The position numbers and the translations under genes were made by a program. Shown one piece after another: positions 1 to 6,899 of a stretch of DNA of 64,000 nt. The number at the start of each line of letters is the position of its first letter. Position 1 is the stretch's first letter. The notes under the pieces are model-generated. The model was not told where the DNA came from. It saw only the letters and a list, made by a program, of their open reading frames with translations, and did no database searches. Where the stretch lies: assembly GCA_902490585.1 (NCBI GenBank), contig CABUEI010000002.1, forward strand, positions 1 to 64,000, in the 5' to 3' direction. This DNA comes from an uncultured Oscillospiraceae bacterium (lineage in GTDB: Bacteria; Bacillota; Clostridia; Oscillospirales; Ruminococcaceae).

Positions 1-540
1 CGCTTTTTTCTCGTTGGTCTGTCGGAACATCATATTTATAACGCCTGTTTTTGCGAGGGCGAACATAAGAACTGAAGCGATAAGTGCACCGCCTACTGTG
101 CTTACACCGAACGGGATAACATAGGTGAAGAGTGCGGCATCCTTACCCATAACGAATGCGGCAATGGGATAAGCCGCCATAGCACCGAGAATACCTGTGC
201 CGATGATCTCACCGAGGAAAGCTATCGGAACACGCTTAGCAAATGACCAGTTCGGGAAAATGTATCTGAAAGCAAGTCCGCAACAAAGAGCGCCTACCAT
301 ACTTCCGGGGAACGCGAGCAGTGTGCCTGTACCCATGATAAGTCTTATCAGCGATGTGATGAATGCCATTCCGACTGCGTACCAGGGTCCGAGCAGTGTG
401 CCTGCTATTACGTTTACCATGTGCTGAATGGGGAAACACTTTGATGCGCCTATCGGGATCGAAAATCCGCTGAGCACAACGCTGAGAGCGATGAGAACGC
501 CTGCAATTGCAAGCTTCTGTATACTTACCTTTTTATTCAT
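1..540 (-). CDS. thiW: ThiW-type thiamine-precursor ECF transporter S component (3' end off window)
   Basis: Translating the minus strand from the ATG at 538-540 gives 180 codons without a stop, running off position 1. The protein starts MNKKVSIQKLAIAGVLIALS and contains the stretches GASKCFPIQHMVN and GTLLGPWYAVGMAF, typical of ThiW, a small membrane substrate-binding subunit thought to import the thiazole precursor of thiamine with a shared ECF energizing module. Several hydrophobic helices are visible. A TPP riboswitch and an intrinsic terminator lie directly upstream, and thiM, the matching salvage kinase, is encoded 4 kb away. ThiW proteins are usually about 160-190 residues, so little is missing. 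No ECF ATPase is in the window. Confidence 0.9.
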   Translation of the reverse strand, partial: MNKKVSIQKLAIAGVLIALSVVLSGFSIPIGASKCFPIQHMVNVIAGTLLGPWYAVGMAFITSLIRLIMGTGTLLAFPGSMVGALCCGLAFRYIFPNWSFAKRVPIAFLGEIIGTGILGAMAAYPIAAFVMGKDAALFTYVIPFGVSTVGGALIASVLMFALAKTGVINMMFRQTNEKKA

Positions 541-568
541 ATTGAAATACCTCTTTTCTTTTATCCGT

Positions 569-600
569 CAAAAAAGCTCCCACACTGTCTGCGGGAGCCG
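569..600 (-). terminator. Intrinsic terminator of the thiW TPP riboswitch
   Basis: On the minus strand GGCTCCCGC pairs with GTGGGAGC across a short loop and is followed by six T residues. It lies between the TPP aptamer and the thiW start codon, so it is the likely expression platform: TPP binding would favour the terminator. Confidence 0.85.
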
Positions 601-616
601 ATGTTTTTATGCGCAC

Positions 617-706
617 TAAAACAACCGTTCCCTACGTTGGCATTATCCAAATCAGGTTCAAAGGTCGGAATTGCAATTCCCTCTCAGCCCGTTCACGAGC
701 TCCCTT
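617..706 (-). ncRNA. TPP riboswitch (THI element)
   Basis: The minus strand carries the conserved thi-box signatures in order: GGGCTGAGAGGGA, then ACCTGATTTGGATAATGCCA, then CGTAGGGAA, closed by outer pairing of GGGAGC-type bases. These match the pyrimidine- and pyrophosphate-sensor helices of TPP aptamers. It precedes a terminator and thiW, so thiamine pyrophosphate should shut off thiW by premature termination. Confidence 0.95.
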
Positions 707-751
707 GCTTTATAGATTTTATAAATCGTATAGGATCTGTCTGACAGTCAC

Positions 752-780
752 AGTATATACCACCTTGGAAGCAGTGTCAA
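752..780 (-). promoter_or_regulatory. Sigma-A type promoter of thiW
   Basis: On the minus strand TTGACA (775-780) and TATACT (752-757) are separated by 17 bp, upstream of the TPP aptamer. Transcription would begin near 745. Confidence 0.75.
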
Positions 781-898
781 TGCTGTTTTTAAGATACCAT
801 TGCTATGTCTATGTCAAAATATTCCATAAGTAACATACAGGTGCAAATCGGCATAAATTGTACTGTAAAGCCGAAAAATCACGAATGAAAGGAGTATT

Positions 899-1099
899 AT
901 GACAATGGATAACAACGAAATATTCTGCGAAAACGCAGAAACGATGAATGTAAAAAAGAAAGTCGGATATGCGTATGCGCCGTTCCAGAGGCTCGGCAAG
1001 CTGTACGATCCGGAAACGGCGATGAGAGCGGGAACTATATTCCCTGAGCTTAATATCACGATAGACGAATACGAGAGGGGGCTTTACAATGTCATATAA
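899..1099 (+). CDS. cotJA: Spore coat associated protein CotJA
   Basis: 66 residues. The segment YAPFQRLGKLYDPETAMRAG followed by TIFPEL matches the CotJA family, a small spore-coat component in Bacillus and Clostridia needed for assembly of CotJC into the coat. The start follows the ribosome site AAAGGAG. The stop overlaps the cotJB start by 11 bases, indicating a translationally coupled operon. Only the family assignment is visible; the function is taken from B. subtilis. The third gene of the operon is truncated here, so the complex may no longer be functional. Confidence 0.85.
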   Translation: MTMDNNEIFCENAETMNVKKKVGYAYAPFQRLGKLYDPETAMRAGTIFPELNITIDEYERGLYNVI

Positions 1100-1343
1100 T
1101 CTGTCACCGAGAGCGTCACAGCTTCTGCGTAAACTGTCTGCGGCGGATTTCTATGCGCAGGACTTGAAGCTGTTTCTTGATACTCACCCCGATGATACAA
1201 GGGCGCTTGAACTGTACCGTGAGGCTGTAAAGCAGGCTGACGCTTGCAGATGTGCATTTGAAAATGAATTCTATCCGCTGAGAGCGTCCTCTGCCGGCAC
1301 GGATTGTAACTGGGACTGGCTCAGCGGTCAGTGGATATTATAA
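1089..1343 (+). CDS. cotJB: Spore coat protein CotJB
   Basis: 84 residues, within the usual CotJB size range. A helical region with LFLDTHPDDTRALELYREAV is followed by the tryptophan-rich C-terminal segment (CNWDWLSGQW) that marks the family. CotJB forms a spore-coat complex with CotJA and the Mn-catalase-like CotJC. The start lies inside the end of cotJA, and the next gene begins 9 bases after the stop behind an AAGGAGG site. Confidence 0.85.
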   Translation: MSYNLSPRASQLLRKLSAADFYAQDLKLFLDTHPDDTRALELYREAVKQADACRCAFENEFYPLRASSAGTDCNWDWLSGQWIL

Positions 1344-1352
1344 GGAGGACGT

Positions 1353-1556
1353 ATGTTTATATTTGAAAAAAGGACGCAGGTGCCGGTCGTTATAAAGAAC
1401 CGTAATCCTAAACTTGCGAGCTACATTCTTTCGCAGTACGGCGGACCGGACGGAGAGCTTGGTGCGGCGCTGAGGTATCTGTCACAGCGGTTTTCGCAGA
1501 CTGACAAAAGGGCAATTGCGATACTGACCGATATAGGTATATCGGTACGGAAATGA
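1353..1556 (+). pseudogene. cotJC: Truncated cotJC (manganese catalase-like spore coat protein)
   Basis: The 67-residue product aligns in my reading with the N-terminus of CotJC, including the segment YGGPDGELGAALRYLSQRF (with a likely Mn-ligand Glu) and AILTDIG. Full-length CotJC is roughly 190 residues. The frame ends just after TDIG, where intact proteins continue TEEF/AHLE with further metal ligands. In the next frame IGTEM can be read immediately after, suggesting a small insertion near 1535-1545, but no further CotJC sequence follows before a new promoter at 1582. The ribosome site AAGGAGG is intact. Likely a broken gene without catalase activity. Confidence 0.75.
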
Positions 1557-1581
1557 TCCTCTGCCGGTAATTATCCGTCAA

Positions 1582-1610
1582 TTGACTTTTAACCTTACAG
1601 GTGATATAAT
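1582..1610 (+). promoter_or_regulatory. Promoter of the ExbB/ExbD-like operon
   Basis: TTGACT (1582-1587) and TATAAT (1605-1610) are separated by 17 bp, a strong sigma-A type promoter. It gives the four-gene operon its own transcription start, independent of cotJ. Confidence 0.8.
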
Positions 1611-1656
1611 TATGTAGAAATTTAACTGATTTTGTCGAAAGACGGGGGTGCAAGCT

Positions 1657-2121
1657 ATGGAAGCTTTGACAGACGTATTAAAAAATCTAGGACCGTGGGT
1701 GTCGCCGATTATATTTGCCTTAGCGCCAATATGCCTTTCTCTTCTGGTTATATCTATTGTGTGGTCGAAAAAAATACTGAAAAGTATGAACGTAAACAAC
1801 GAAATTGACTATAAAAACACCTCGTTCAACTGGATAAACTGTTGTTACTCGGCTTTTATTGCGCTTGTATCTATATTCCCTCTGCTCGGTATGCTGGGAA
1901 CGGTACTGGCGCTTCTGTCGCTTGATATAACAGGCGGTGCTACAGATGAGCTGAAAGCAAACTTCTTCTTAGCACTCGACACTACCGCATGGGGACTGGT
2001 ATTTTCTATCGCATTCAAGATTGCAAATTCATTTTTTCAGACAACGATCGAATCGGCGATTGAAAAAATTGATATTCTTATAAAAAGCCACTACACCGAA
2101 AAGGGAAGCAACAAAAAATGA
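1657..2121 (+). CDS. MotA/TolQ/ExbB family proton-channel protein
   Basis: About 154 residues. Three hydrophobic segments are visible: near the N-terminus (PIIFALAPICLSLLVISIVW) and two closely spaced ones in the second half. The second stretch, FPLLGMLGTVLALLSL, resembles the pore-lining helix of TolQ/ExbB/MotA proteins, and the last contains the TTAWGLVFS motif typical of the family. These proteins form the pentameric proton channel that drives ExbD/TolR/MotB partners. I prefer the ATG at 1657 (8 bases after GGGGG) to a GTG at 1648. The stop overlaps the next start (ATGA), implying coupled translation with an ExbD-like partner. The driven process is unknown. Confidence 0.8.
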   Translation: MEALTDVLKNLGPWVSPIIFALAPICLSLLVISIVWSKKILKSMNVNNEIDYKNTSFNWINCCYSAFIALVSIFPLLGMLGTVLALLSLDITGGATDELKANFFLALDTTAWGLVFSIAFKIANSFFQTTIESAIEKIDILIKSHYTEKGSNKK

Positions 2122-2729
2122 AGAAACGACAGATAATACTCGACTTCACTTCCCTGCTTGACGTTATAATGATAATCCTGTTCTTCTTTATAATTTTCAG
2201 CAATCTTGAAACGGACAACCTCAGGAAATACCTGGAAGATAAACAGCAACAGGTAAGCTCCGAACTGGAAGAAGCGAAAGCGAAAAACGACAAAGCGGAC
2301 GAGCTTCTGGGTGAAGCACAGGAGAAAAATGAGCAGGCAGACAAACGCATGGAAGAGGCAAATTCCGCTGTAGACAGAAGCGGTGATAATGCTGACGCTA
2401 TAATGGATTTCAGTGAGAACAAGAACCTTAAACTTCACCTTGATATGAGCGGAGAGAGCGGCTGGACACTGAAGTTTGCCAAGGGCGAGGAAATAATAAA
2501 GGAAGTTCCGAAAGCGGATATAAGCGAAATGACCGATGAAGTGAGAGCATTGTTCGCCGAGCAGGGCTACACCGCAGATAATACTATTCTCATAGAGTTT
2601 TCGTATGACGCTACTGAAAACGGCACAACCTCTGCATATCTTGACACAATGAAGATAATAACCGCAATGAAAAACGAATATGAACATTTATTCTACTCCG
2701 AAACCGATGTTTCGGTATTCAATGGGTAA
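2118..2729 (+). CDS. ExbD/TolR/MotB-like channel partner with coiled coil
   Basis: 203 residues. A short cytoplasmic tail leads into one membrane helix containing Asp (FTSLLDVIMIILFFFIIF), placed like the proton-carrying Asp of ExbD/TolR/MotB. Residues about 35-95 are a strongly charged Glu/Lys/Ala-rich predicted coiled coil. A mixed alpha/beta region follows, with DNTILIEFSYDATENG resembling the extracytoplasmic end of the family. The start overlaps the channel gene stop by four bases. In known systems two such subunits work within a pentameric channel. I infer a complete ExbBD-type motor, but its load is unknown and no peptidoglycan-binding OmpA domain is visible. Confidence 0.7.
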   Translation: MKKRQIILDFTSLLDVIMIILFFFIIFSNLETDNLRKYLEDKQQQVSSELEEAKAKNDKADELLGEAQEKNEQADKRMEEANSAVDRSGDNADAIMDFSENKNLKLHLDMSGESGWTLKFAKGEEIIKEVPKADISEMTDEVRALFAEQGYTADNTILIEFSYDATENGTTSAYLDTMKIITAMKNEYEHLFYSETDVSVFNG

Positions 2730-2744
2730 CACGGAGGATTTTCA

Positions 2745-3143
2745 ATGAAAAAGACAAAAAATAAAAATAAAAGGAAAAATAAAGGTGCAGTGCCCGTAGG
2801 GCTTATCATATTGCTGGTTGCAGTGATAGCCGTGGCAGTGGTATTCTTTGCGTTCAAGGGATTCGGCGGCGGAAACGGCGACGGTGAGGGTTCGGGTGTT
2901 GCGGACAACTCAAACGCCGTATCGGTTGTTGAAGAGCTTGAATATATCAATGTTACCGTGTCGGGCAATGAATACATATACGATAACAAAAAGGTTTCTC
3001 TTGACGAGCTGATCGACAGCATAAAATCGCTCGACAGGAATTTACCCGTAAAGATAGCGGATGAGGGTTCTTCGTTAAAGGCTTACAAGGCACTTAAAAC
3101 GAAACTTTCGGAAAACAATATCAGCTTTATAGAGGCGGAATAA
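2745..3143 (+). CDS. Membrane-anchored protein with an ExbD/TolR-like C-terminal domain
   Basis: 132 residues. A Lys-rich cytoplasmic N-terminus is followed by one membrane helix (about residues 17-38), a Gly-rich linker, and a C-terminal alpha/beta domain of about 65 residues. That domain has the pattern vsGNeYiYDnkkVSLDELidsI...vkIaDegsSLkAYkaLk, which resembles the extracytoplasmic ExbD/TolR domain. Unlike the preceding gene its helix has no Asp, so it probably does not carry protons. A GGAGG site precedes the start. It is paralogous to the next gene. Confidence 0.6.
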   Translation: MKKTKNKNKRKNKGAVPVGLIILLVAVIAVAVVFFAFKGFGGGNGDGEGSGVADNSNAVSVVEELEYINVTVSGNEYIYDNKKVSLDELIDSIKSLDRNLPVKIADEGSSLKAYKALKTKLSENNISFIEAE

Positions 3144-3158
3144 TTAAAGAGGGTTGCT

Positions 3159-3593
3159 ATGAAAAAATTCATTATAGTAATACTGGTGCTTGCGTTGTGC
3201 GGTGTTGTGATTTATTTCGGATATCCCGAAATCAGCAAACTTATAAACGGCGAACAGAATACGACTTCTTCCGTAACAAATTCATCGGCTGAGGTAAGCA
3301 GTGCGGATAGCTCTGAAACCACGGACAGTTCATCCGATGTACAGACGAGCGATGTTTCGGCTGAGGGCGGTAACTCCGGAAATACCGAAAAGTTTGCAAT
3401 GGAAATTACAATTTCCGAGGACAAGTATTTTGTCGATAACCACGAGATAAGTTTTGACGAGCTGAAAGCAAAGATCAACGGACTTGAAATGGGGGCTGTA
3501 ATAAAAGTCAACGATGAAAATTCGACACTCAAGGCTTTCAATGCCGTAAAGGACTATCTTAACGAAAAAGAAATCTCGTACAGCGTTGAATAA
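3159..3593 (+). CDS. Second anchored ExbD/TolR-like domain protein
   Basis: 144 residues: an N-terminal membrane helix (FIIVILVLALCGVVIYFGY), a Ser/Thr/Asp-rich linker of about 55 residues, and a C-terminal domain closely related to that of the preceding gene (DKYFVDNHEISFDELKAKI and AVIKVNDENSTLKAFNAVK). The long low-complexity linker suggests reach across the thick cell wall. It is the last gene before a strong terminator, so the operon is channel, Asp-bearing partner and two adaptor-like paralogs. Function is unknown; a role in force transmission is inference. Confidence 0.6.
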   Translation: MKKFIIVILVLALCGVVIYFGYPEISKLINGEQNTTSSVTNSSAEVSSADSSETTDSSSDVQTSDVSAEGGNSGNTEKFAMEITISEDKYFVDNHEISFDELKAKINGLEMGAVIKVNDENSTLKAFNAVKDYLNEKEISYSVE

Positions 3594-3606
3594 CAGATAT
3601 AAAAAA

Positions 3607-3642
3607 TCTCCCGGCTTAAACACATAAGTCGGGAGAAATTTT
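3607..3642 (+). terminator. Terminator of the ExbB/ExbD-like operon
   Basis: TCTCCCGGCTTA pairs with TAAGTCGGGAGA and is followed by a T-rich run. It closes the plus-strand operon directly before the convergent TM2 gene. Confidence 0.85.
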
Positions 3643-3650
3643 TATACGGA

Positions 3651-3851
3651 TTATTCTGTTATCCAGGGTGTGCCGTCCTTCTTTGTAAACTTGCCTGTGC
3701 ATACCTGAATGAAATCCACAAGCCAGCCTATACCGAAACAACCTGCTGTAAGAAGCCAGATAACACCTGTGCCTATCTTACCTGCCATAAAGCGATGTAC
3801 GCCGAATTCTCCTAAGAAGAATGAAATAAGTATTCCTGCTGTTTTGCTTAT
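3651..3851 (-). CDS. TM2 domain membrane protein with apparent AUA start
   Basis: The minus strand encodes 66 residues (ISKTAGILISFFLGEFGVHR, then FMAGKIGTG, ending KKDGTPWITE). The GVHRFMAGKIGTGVIWLL and GWLVDFIQV segments match the TM2 domain: two membrane helices joined by a short turn. The frame is closed upstream by a TGA, and no ATG, GTG or TTG lies before the conserved region. An ideal GGAGG sits 8 bases before an ATA codon at 3849-3851, which I take as the start. A promoter TTGTAA-17 bp-TAATAT (3914-3942) precedes it. TM2 proteins are of unknown function. A sequencing error at the start codon is the alternative. Confidence 0.7.
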   Translation of the reverse strand: MSKTAGILISFFLGEFGVHRFMAGKIGTGVIWLLTAGCFGIGWLVDFIQVCTGKFTKKDGTPWITE

Positions 3852-3972
3852 TGATAAATCCTCCTGTAATCAACCATAACCTTAGATAAGGCAATTTCTG
3901 CCCTCAGGACATGATATTACCATATCTGTGATGCGATTACAACAATGTGGCGTATATCGGTCGTAATATGGC

Positions 3973-4025
3973 GAAAAACGGCAGGAGAGCGGTGGGTCGC
4001 CGCTGACTGTTCGCCGTTTTCTTTG
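3973..4025 (-). terminator. Probable terminator after the thioesterase gene
   Basis: On the minus strand GAAAACGGC pairs with GCCGTTTTTC around an inner AGCGGCGAC/CACCGCT-type hairpin, ending in a T run. It lies about 100 bases past the thioesterase stop. The rest of 3852-4123 shows only the TM2 promoter. Confidence 0.5.
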
Positions 4026-4123
4026 ATTAAGCTTTGTTATCGGCGAGCCTTTGAGCGATATTTTGATGCGATTTTAAAAGCCGGGATAAAGCAGACGGCT
4101 TTCTGAACTTATGAAAATTTCAA

Positions 4124-4516
4124 TCAATTCGTCTTATATCCGCTTGTGGTGACCTCGGCTATAAGTGCGCCTGTGTTGTCGGTGACGGTGACACGGTAAT
4201 AGCAGGTGGTTCTGCCGTCACGGACACATTCTGCTTTTGCAATGAGCTTACTACCCTTGGAGGCTTTTAAAAATGTGATATTGGCACTGAGTGACACCGT
4301 GCCGGGATTTTCATGGTTGGAGGCTACAGCAAAGGCAAAGTCGGCAAGTGTGAAAATCGCTCCGCCCATTACTATGCCTACTGCATTACGGTGATGATCT
4401 TCTATTGTCATACTGACTGTGGCGGAATTTTCGCCTACTTCTTCTATCACCGCTCCGTTATCTGTTGCGAAACGGTCGTTTGCGAAAAAATCACGGACTT
4501 CGTTCAAAGTTTTCAT
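4124..4516 (-). CDS. PaaI-family hotdog thioesterase
   Basis: 130 residues, typical for a single hotdog-fold acyl-CoA thioesterase. The motif HHRNAVGIVMGGAIFTLADF contains the HGG-like turn (here MGG) and the catalytic Asp region of the PaaI/YdiI group. These enzymes hydrolyse acyl- or aryl-CoA thioesters in the cytoplasm. The start lies one base after the thiM stop, so the two are probably cotranscribed, although a thiamine role for the thioesterase is not established. The substrate cannot be read from sequence. Confidence 0.8.
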   Translation of the reverse strand: MKTLNEVRDFFANDRFATDNGAVIEEVGENSATVSMTIEDHHRNAVGIVMGGAIFTLADFAFAVASNHENPGTVSLSANITFLKASKGSKLIAKAECVRDGRTTCYYRVTVTDNTGALIAEVTTSGYKTN

Positions 4517-4517
4517 A

Positions 4518-5354
4518 TTACTTTTCTCCTGCGTAATTTTCTATCTTTGCGTATTTTTCAAAAATATCGGGAGTGATATTTGTAAGGGTGTCGAGCATTC
4601 CGACATAGAGAGAACCTGTACCCTTTGCGGTTTCCCCTGCTATCTCGCCCACCATGCCGATAAGCGATGCAGCTGTTACTGCCGCTTCAAAACTGTCATC
4701 TGTACAGCCGCACAGTGCCGCTACAAGACCCGACGCAAGACAGCCCGTACCTGTTATCTTGCTCATCATGGGTATGCCGTTTGATACAAGGGCTACCTTA
4801 TTACCGCCTGCGACTACGTCCGTACTGCCCGTTACCATAACGGTACAGCTGAAACGCTTTGCCGCTTTCTTAGCAAGTGCGATCTTGTCTTCAAGCGTTG
4901 TTTCGGCACTGTCTACGCCTTTTTCCGCTTTCATCGTTATGGGGCTTGTTGAGAGAAGTGCGGATATTTCGGAAGCGTTACCTCTTATTGCGGCAAAACG
5001 GAACTGACGGAGCAGTTGCATGGTACTGCGTAATCTGTTGTCGGTAGAGCCTGCACCAACGGGGTCAAGCACTATGGGCTTTGCCATATCGGCGGCTTTC
5101 TGTGCGGAAATCAGCATAGCACGCAGTCTGTCCTTGCTGAGCGTACCCATATTGAAAAGTACTGCCGACGCTTTTGCGGTTATATCCTCCGCATCGAGCG
5201 GACTGTCCGCCATAACGGGAGAAGCGCCTGCCGCAAGCAATCCATTTGCAACGGTGTTTGCGGTAACGTAGTTTGTTATACAATGTACGAGAGGATTTTT
5301 CTCCCTCAGTGTATCAAGTAATGCGGCATAATTTTTAATCATGCTGTCTGTCAT
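4518..5354 (-). CDS. thiM: Hydroxyethylthiazole kinase
   Basis: 278 residues, normal length for ThiM. Family motifs include PLVHCITNYVTANTVANGLL at the N-terminus, VLDPVGAGSTDNR, RGNASEI, and the catalytic/phosphate segment ITGTGCLASGLVAALCG. ThiM phosphorylates 4-methyl-5-hydroxyethylthiazole for thiamine salvage, matching the precursor likely imported by ThiW at the window start. No riboswitch is visible directly upstream. It is followed after one base by the thioesterase gene. The ribosome site AAAGGAG precedes the ATG. Confidence 0.95.
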   Translation of the reverse strand: MTDSMIKNYAALLDTLREKNPLVHCITNYVTANTVANGLLAAGASPVMADSPLDAEDITAKASAVLFNMGTLSKDRLRAMLISAQKAADMAKPIVLDPVGAGSTDNRLRSTMQLLRQFRFAAIRGNASEISALLSTSPITMKAEKGVDSAETTLEDKIALAKKAAKRFSCTVMVTGSTDVVAGGNKVALVSNGIPMMSKITGTGCLASGLVAALCGCTDDSFEAAVTAASLIGMVGEIAGETAKGTGSLYVGMLDTLTNITPDIFEKYAKIENYAGEK

Positions 5355-5390
5355 AGGAATACTCCTTTTTGTTGCTTTTATATATCGAAA

Positions 5391-6323
5391 TCACATGAAA
5401 ATTCCTGCAAGTGCTGTGTAGTACATAAGCGTCAGCGGAAGCGTTACCATTGATAATATGGTGCTTACCGCAAATATCTCCGCACTGTAGCCTGCGTCCC
5501 TGTCATAAAGCAGGGCAAACATTGTACACATAGCAGCGGCGGGGCAGGCGGTAGCGAGTATGTTTACGCCCGCTACGGTCTGATCTATCTTAAACACAAG
5601 GCAGATAACGGTAAGCAGTGCAGGAAGCAGGAACAGCTTTACAAAGCAGGTGTAGTAAAGTCTTGGCTTTTTCAGCGCAGGAAGCAGCTTTACAGTAGCT
5701 ATTGTAGAGCCTGCGATTATCATTGCAAGCGGTGTGTTGATATTTGCGAGGTGCTGTGCGGTTTCGAGAATGACACTTGGAAGTGTGAAGTTGCACAGGA
5801 AAAGGATGATACCGATTATTGTAACAATAATGCTCGGAGATAACAGCGACTTCAGCATCTGCTTGAAGTTAGGTTTGCCGCCCTTCATCATGATAACTCC
5901 GTGAGTCCATGAGCAAAGGTTGAACATCGTGACGTATGCCGTAAGGCAGAATACGCCCTCCGTGCCGTAAACGCCCTGTATCAGCGGTATGCCCATAAAG
6001 GCACAGTTTGAGTAAAGACAGCTGAAACGTTCTATAAGCTGTCCCTCCCTGTCCTTACTGCGTACTATCAGCGGAACAAGGATAAAGGCTATAACATAGC
6101 TTATTATCGCTATAAGGAATGATAAAAGCAGTGTGTTCAGCGTTTCGGGGTCGAACGGTTTCTGGTAGGACACCAGTATAACCATAGGCGTTGCAAAGTT
6201 AAGTACAACGGTTGAAAGTTTTTTGGTGCAGGCGTCATCAAGCAGTTTCAGCTTGCGGCAGAGTATGCCGACACCTGCGAGCAGTGCCATTATGACGACC
6301 TGCTCAATAATTGCCCAGTTCAT
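5391..6323 (-). CDS. AEC (auxin efflux carrier) family transporter
   Basis: 310 residues with about ten hydrophobic helices in two similar halves, as in AEC/bile-acid-fold carriers. Diagnostic stretches are GVGILCRKLKLLDD near the N-terminus, LSTVVLNFATPMVIL, and YSNCAFMGIPLIQGVYG. Members move organic acids such as malate or other anions; the substrate is not predictable here. The gene ends 36 bases before thiM, so read-through into thiM is possible. A promoter is visible at 6368-6396. Confidence 0.85.
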   Translation of the reverse strand: MNWAIIEQVVIMALLAGVGILCRKLKLLDDACTKKLSTVVLNFATPMVILVSYQKPFDPETLNTLLLSFLIAIISYVIAFILVPLIVRSKDREGQLIERFSCLYSNCAFMGIPLIQGVYGTEGVFCLTAYVTMFNLCSWTHGVIMMKGGKPNFKQMLKSLLSPSIIVTIIGIILFLCNFTLPSVILETAQHLANINTPLAMIIAGSTIATVKLLPALKKPRLYYTCFVKLFLLPALLTVICLVFKIDQTVAGVNILATACPAAAMCTMFALLYDRDAGYSAEIFAVSTILSMVTLPLTLMYYTALAGIFM

Positions 6324-6367
6324 AAGTATACCTCTTGTCTTTTGTTCTTTTTATTTTTCTTTGAATA

Positions 6368-6396
6368 ATTATACTACTTAAAATCGGTAAAATCAA
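6368..6396 (-). promoter_or_regulatory. Promoter of the AEC transporter gene
   Basis: On the minus strand TTGATT (6391-6396) and TATAAT (6368-6373) are separated by 17 bp, about 45 bases upstream of the start codon. Confidence 0.7.
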
Positions 6397-6534
6397 TGTT
6401 AAAATACTGTAAACAAGGGAATGAGCGGTAATTTTCAGTATTTTTCACAGATAAATTTCATCTGTCGGACGTCAATCGGTGATATAGCAATACTGCACAA
6501 AAACAGGCGGCTAAATTTGTGCACAATACCGCCC

Positions 6535-6563
6535 TTGAAATGAAAACGATTTCCTGATATAAT
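6535..6563 (+). promoter_or_regulatory. Promoter of cellobiose phosphorylase with cre-like operator
   Basis: TTGAAA (6535-6540) and TATAAT (6558-6563) are 17 bp apart. The spacer holds TGAAAACGATTTCC (6541-6554), which fits the CcpA cre consensus TGWAANCGNTNWCA at all but the last position. CcpA bound there would cover the promoter, giving carbon catabolite repression. The start codon is 337 bases downstream, so the repeat at 6618-6844 would be transcribed as leader. Confidence 0.65.
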
Positions 6564-6617
6564 GAAATTACGCAAAGAAATTTAAAACCCGTGAAACAGT
6601 TTGTCAAACAGGATAAC

Positions 6618-6844
6618 TTGCAGAGAATTTCAAAAAACGAGGGCTTTTTTAATCCCTATCCCCCCTTCCCCCTTTCCCCGGGAAAGGCTGTGTATGCTTG
6701 ATTGGCTCTGCGTCGTGCAGAGCTTGTGGCATACACGCCCGGCATCCGTGCCGGGGGAGAATATGGGGGCTGGCGCCCCTCAGCCCTCCTTGGGGCTTTG
6801 CCCCAAACCCCATCAGAATATCAAGGGTAAAAGGAATTCTGCAA
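6618..6844 (+). repeat. GC-rich hairpin repeat, copy A (with embedded 65-nt module)
   Basis: A noncoding run of CCCC/GGGG hairpins: CCCTTTCCCCGGGAAAG, GGGGCTGGCGCCCC and TTGGGGCTTTGCCCCAA. Its outer edges are imperfect inverted repeats, TTGCAGAGAATTTC on the left and the complement of GGAATTCTGCAA on the right. The same architecture recurs near 9.4, 14.4, 24.2 and 47.8 kb. This copy carries a structured module at 6690-6754. It lies in the untranslated leader of cbp. No ORF in it looks real. Confidence 0.7.
6690..6754 (+). ncRNA. 65-nt structured module, copy 1
   Basis: Outer stem GTGTATGC/GCATACAC encloses a hairpin GCTCTGC-GTCGT-GCAGAGC; two bases later comes CCGGCA-TCCG-TGCCGG. Two further copies (24141-24205 and 24265-24330, opposite strand) have the same layout and loops but different paired bases, which supports a selected structure. 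I do not recognise a named family, and whether it acts as RNA or as folded DNA is unknown. Confidence 0.6.
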
Positions 6845-6899
6845 TTATACTGAACGACAGCTTGTTTGCGGGGAATATAATATCAAGGAGGACTTTCTG

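Noticed and set aside
816..841. Possible sigma-E type promoter for cotJ (AAATATT and CATACAGG)
   Set aside because: The spacing between boxes is only about 10 bp, too short for the usual 13-15, so I did not annotate it.
1530..1580. Programmed frameshift restoring cotJC
   Set aside because: The alternative frame gives IGTEM and then stops after a few codons, with no further catalase sequence downstream.
2091..2687. 198-residue antisense ORF opposite the ExbD-like gene
   Set aside because: It is a shadow of the coiled-coil coding sequence, with Phe/Cys-rich composition and no ribosome site.
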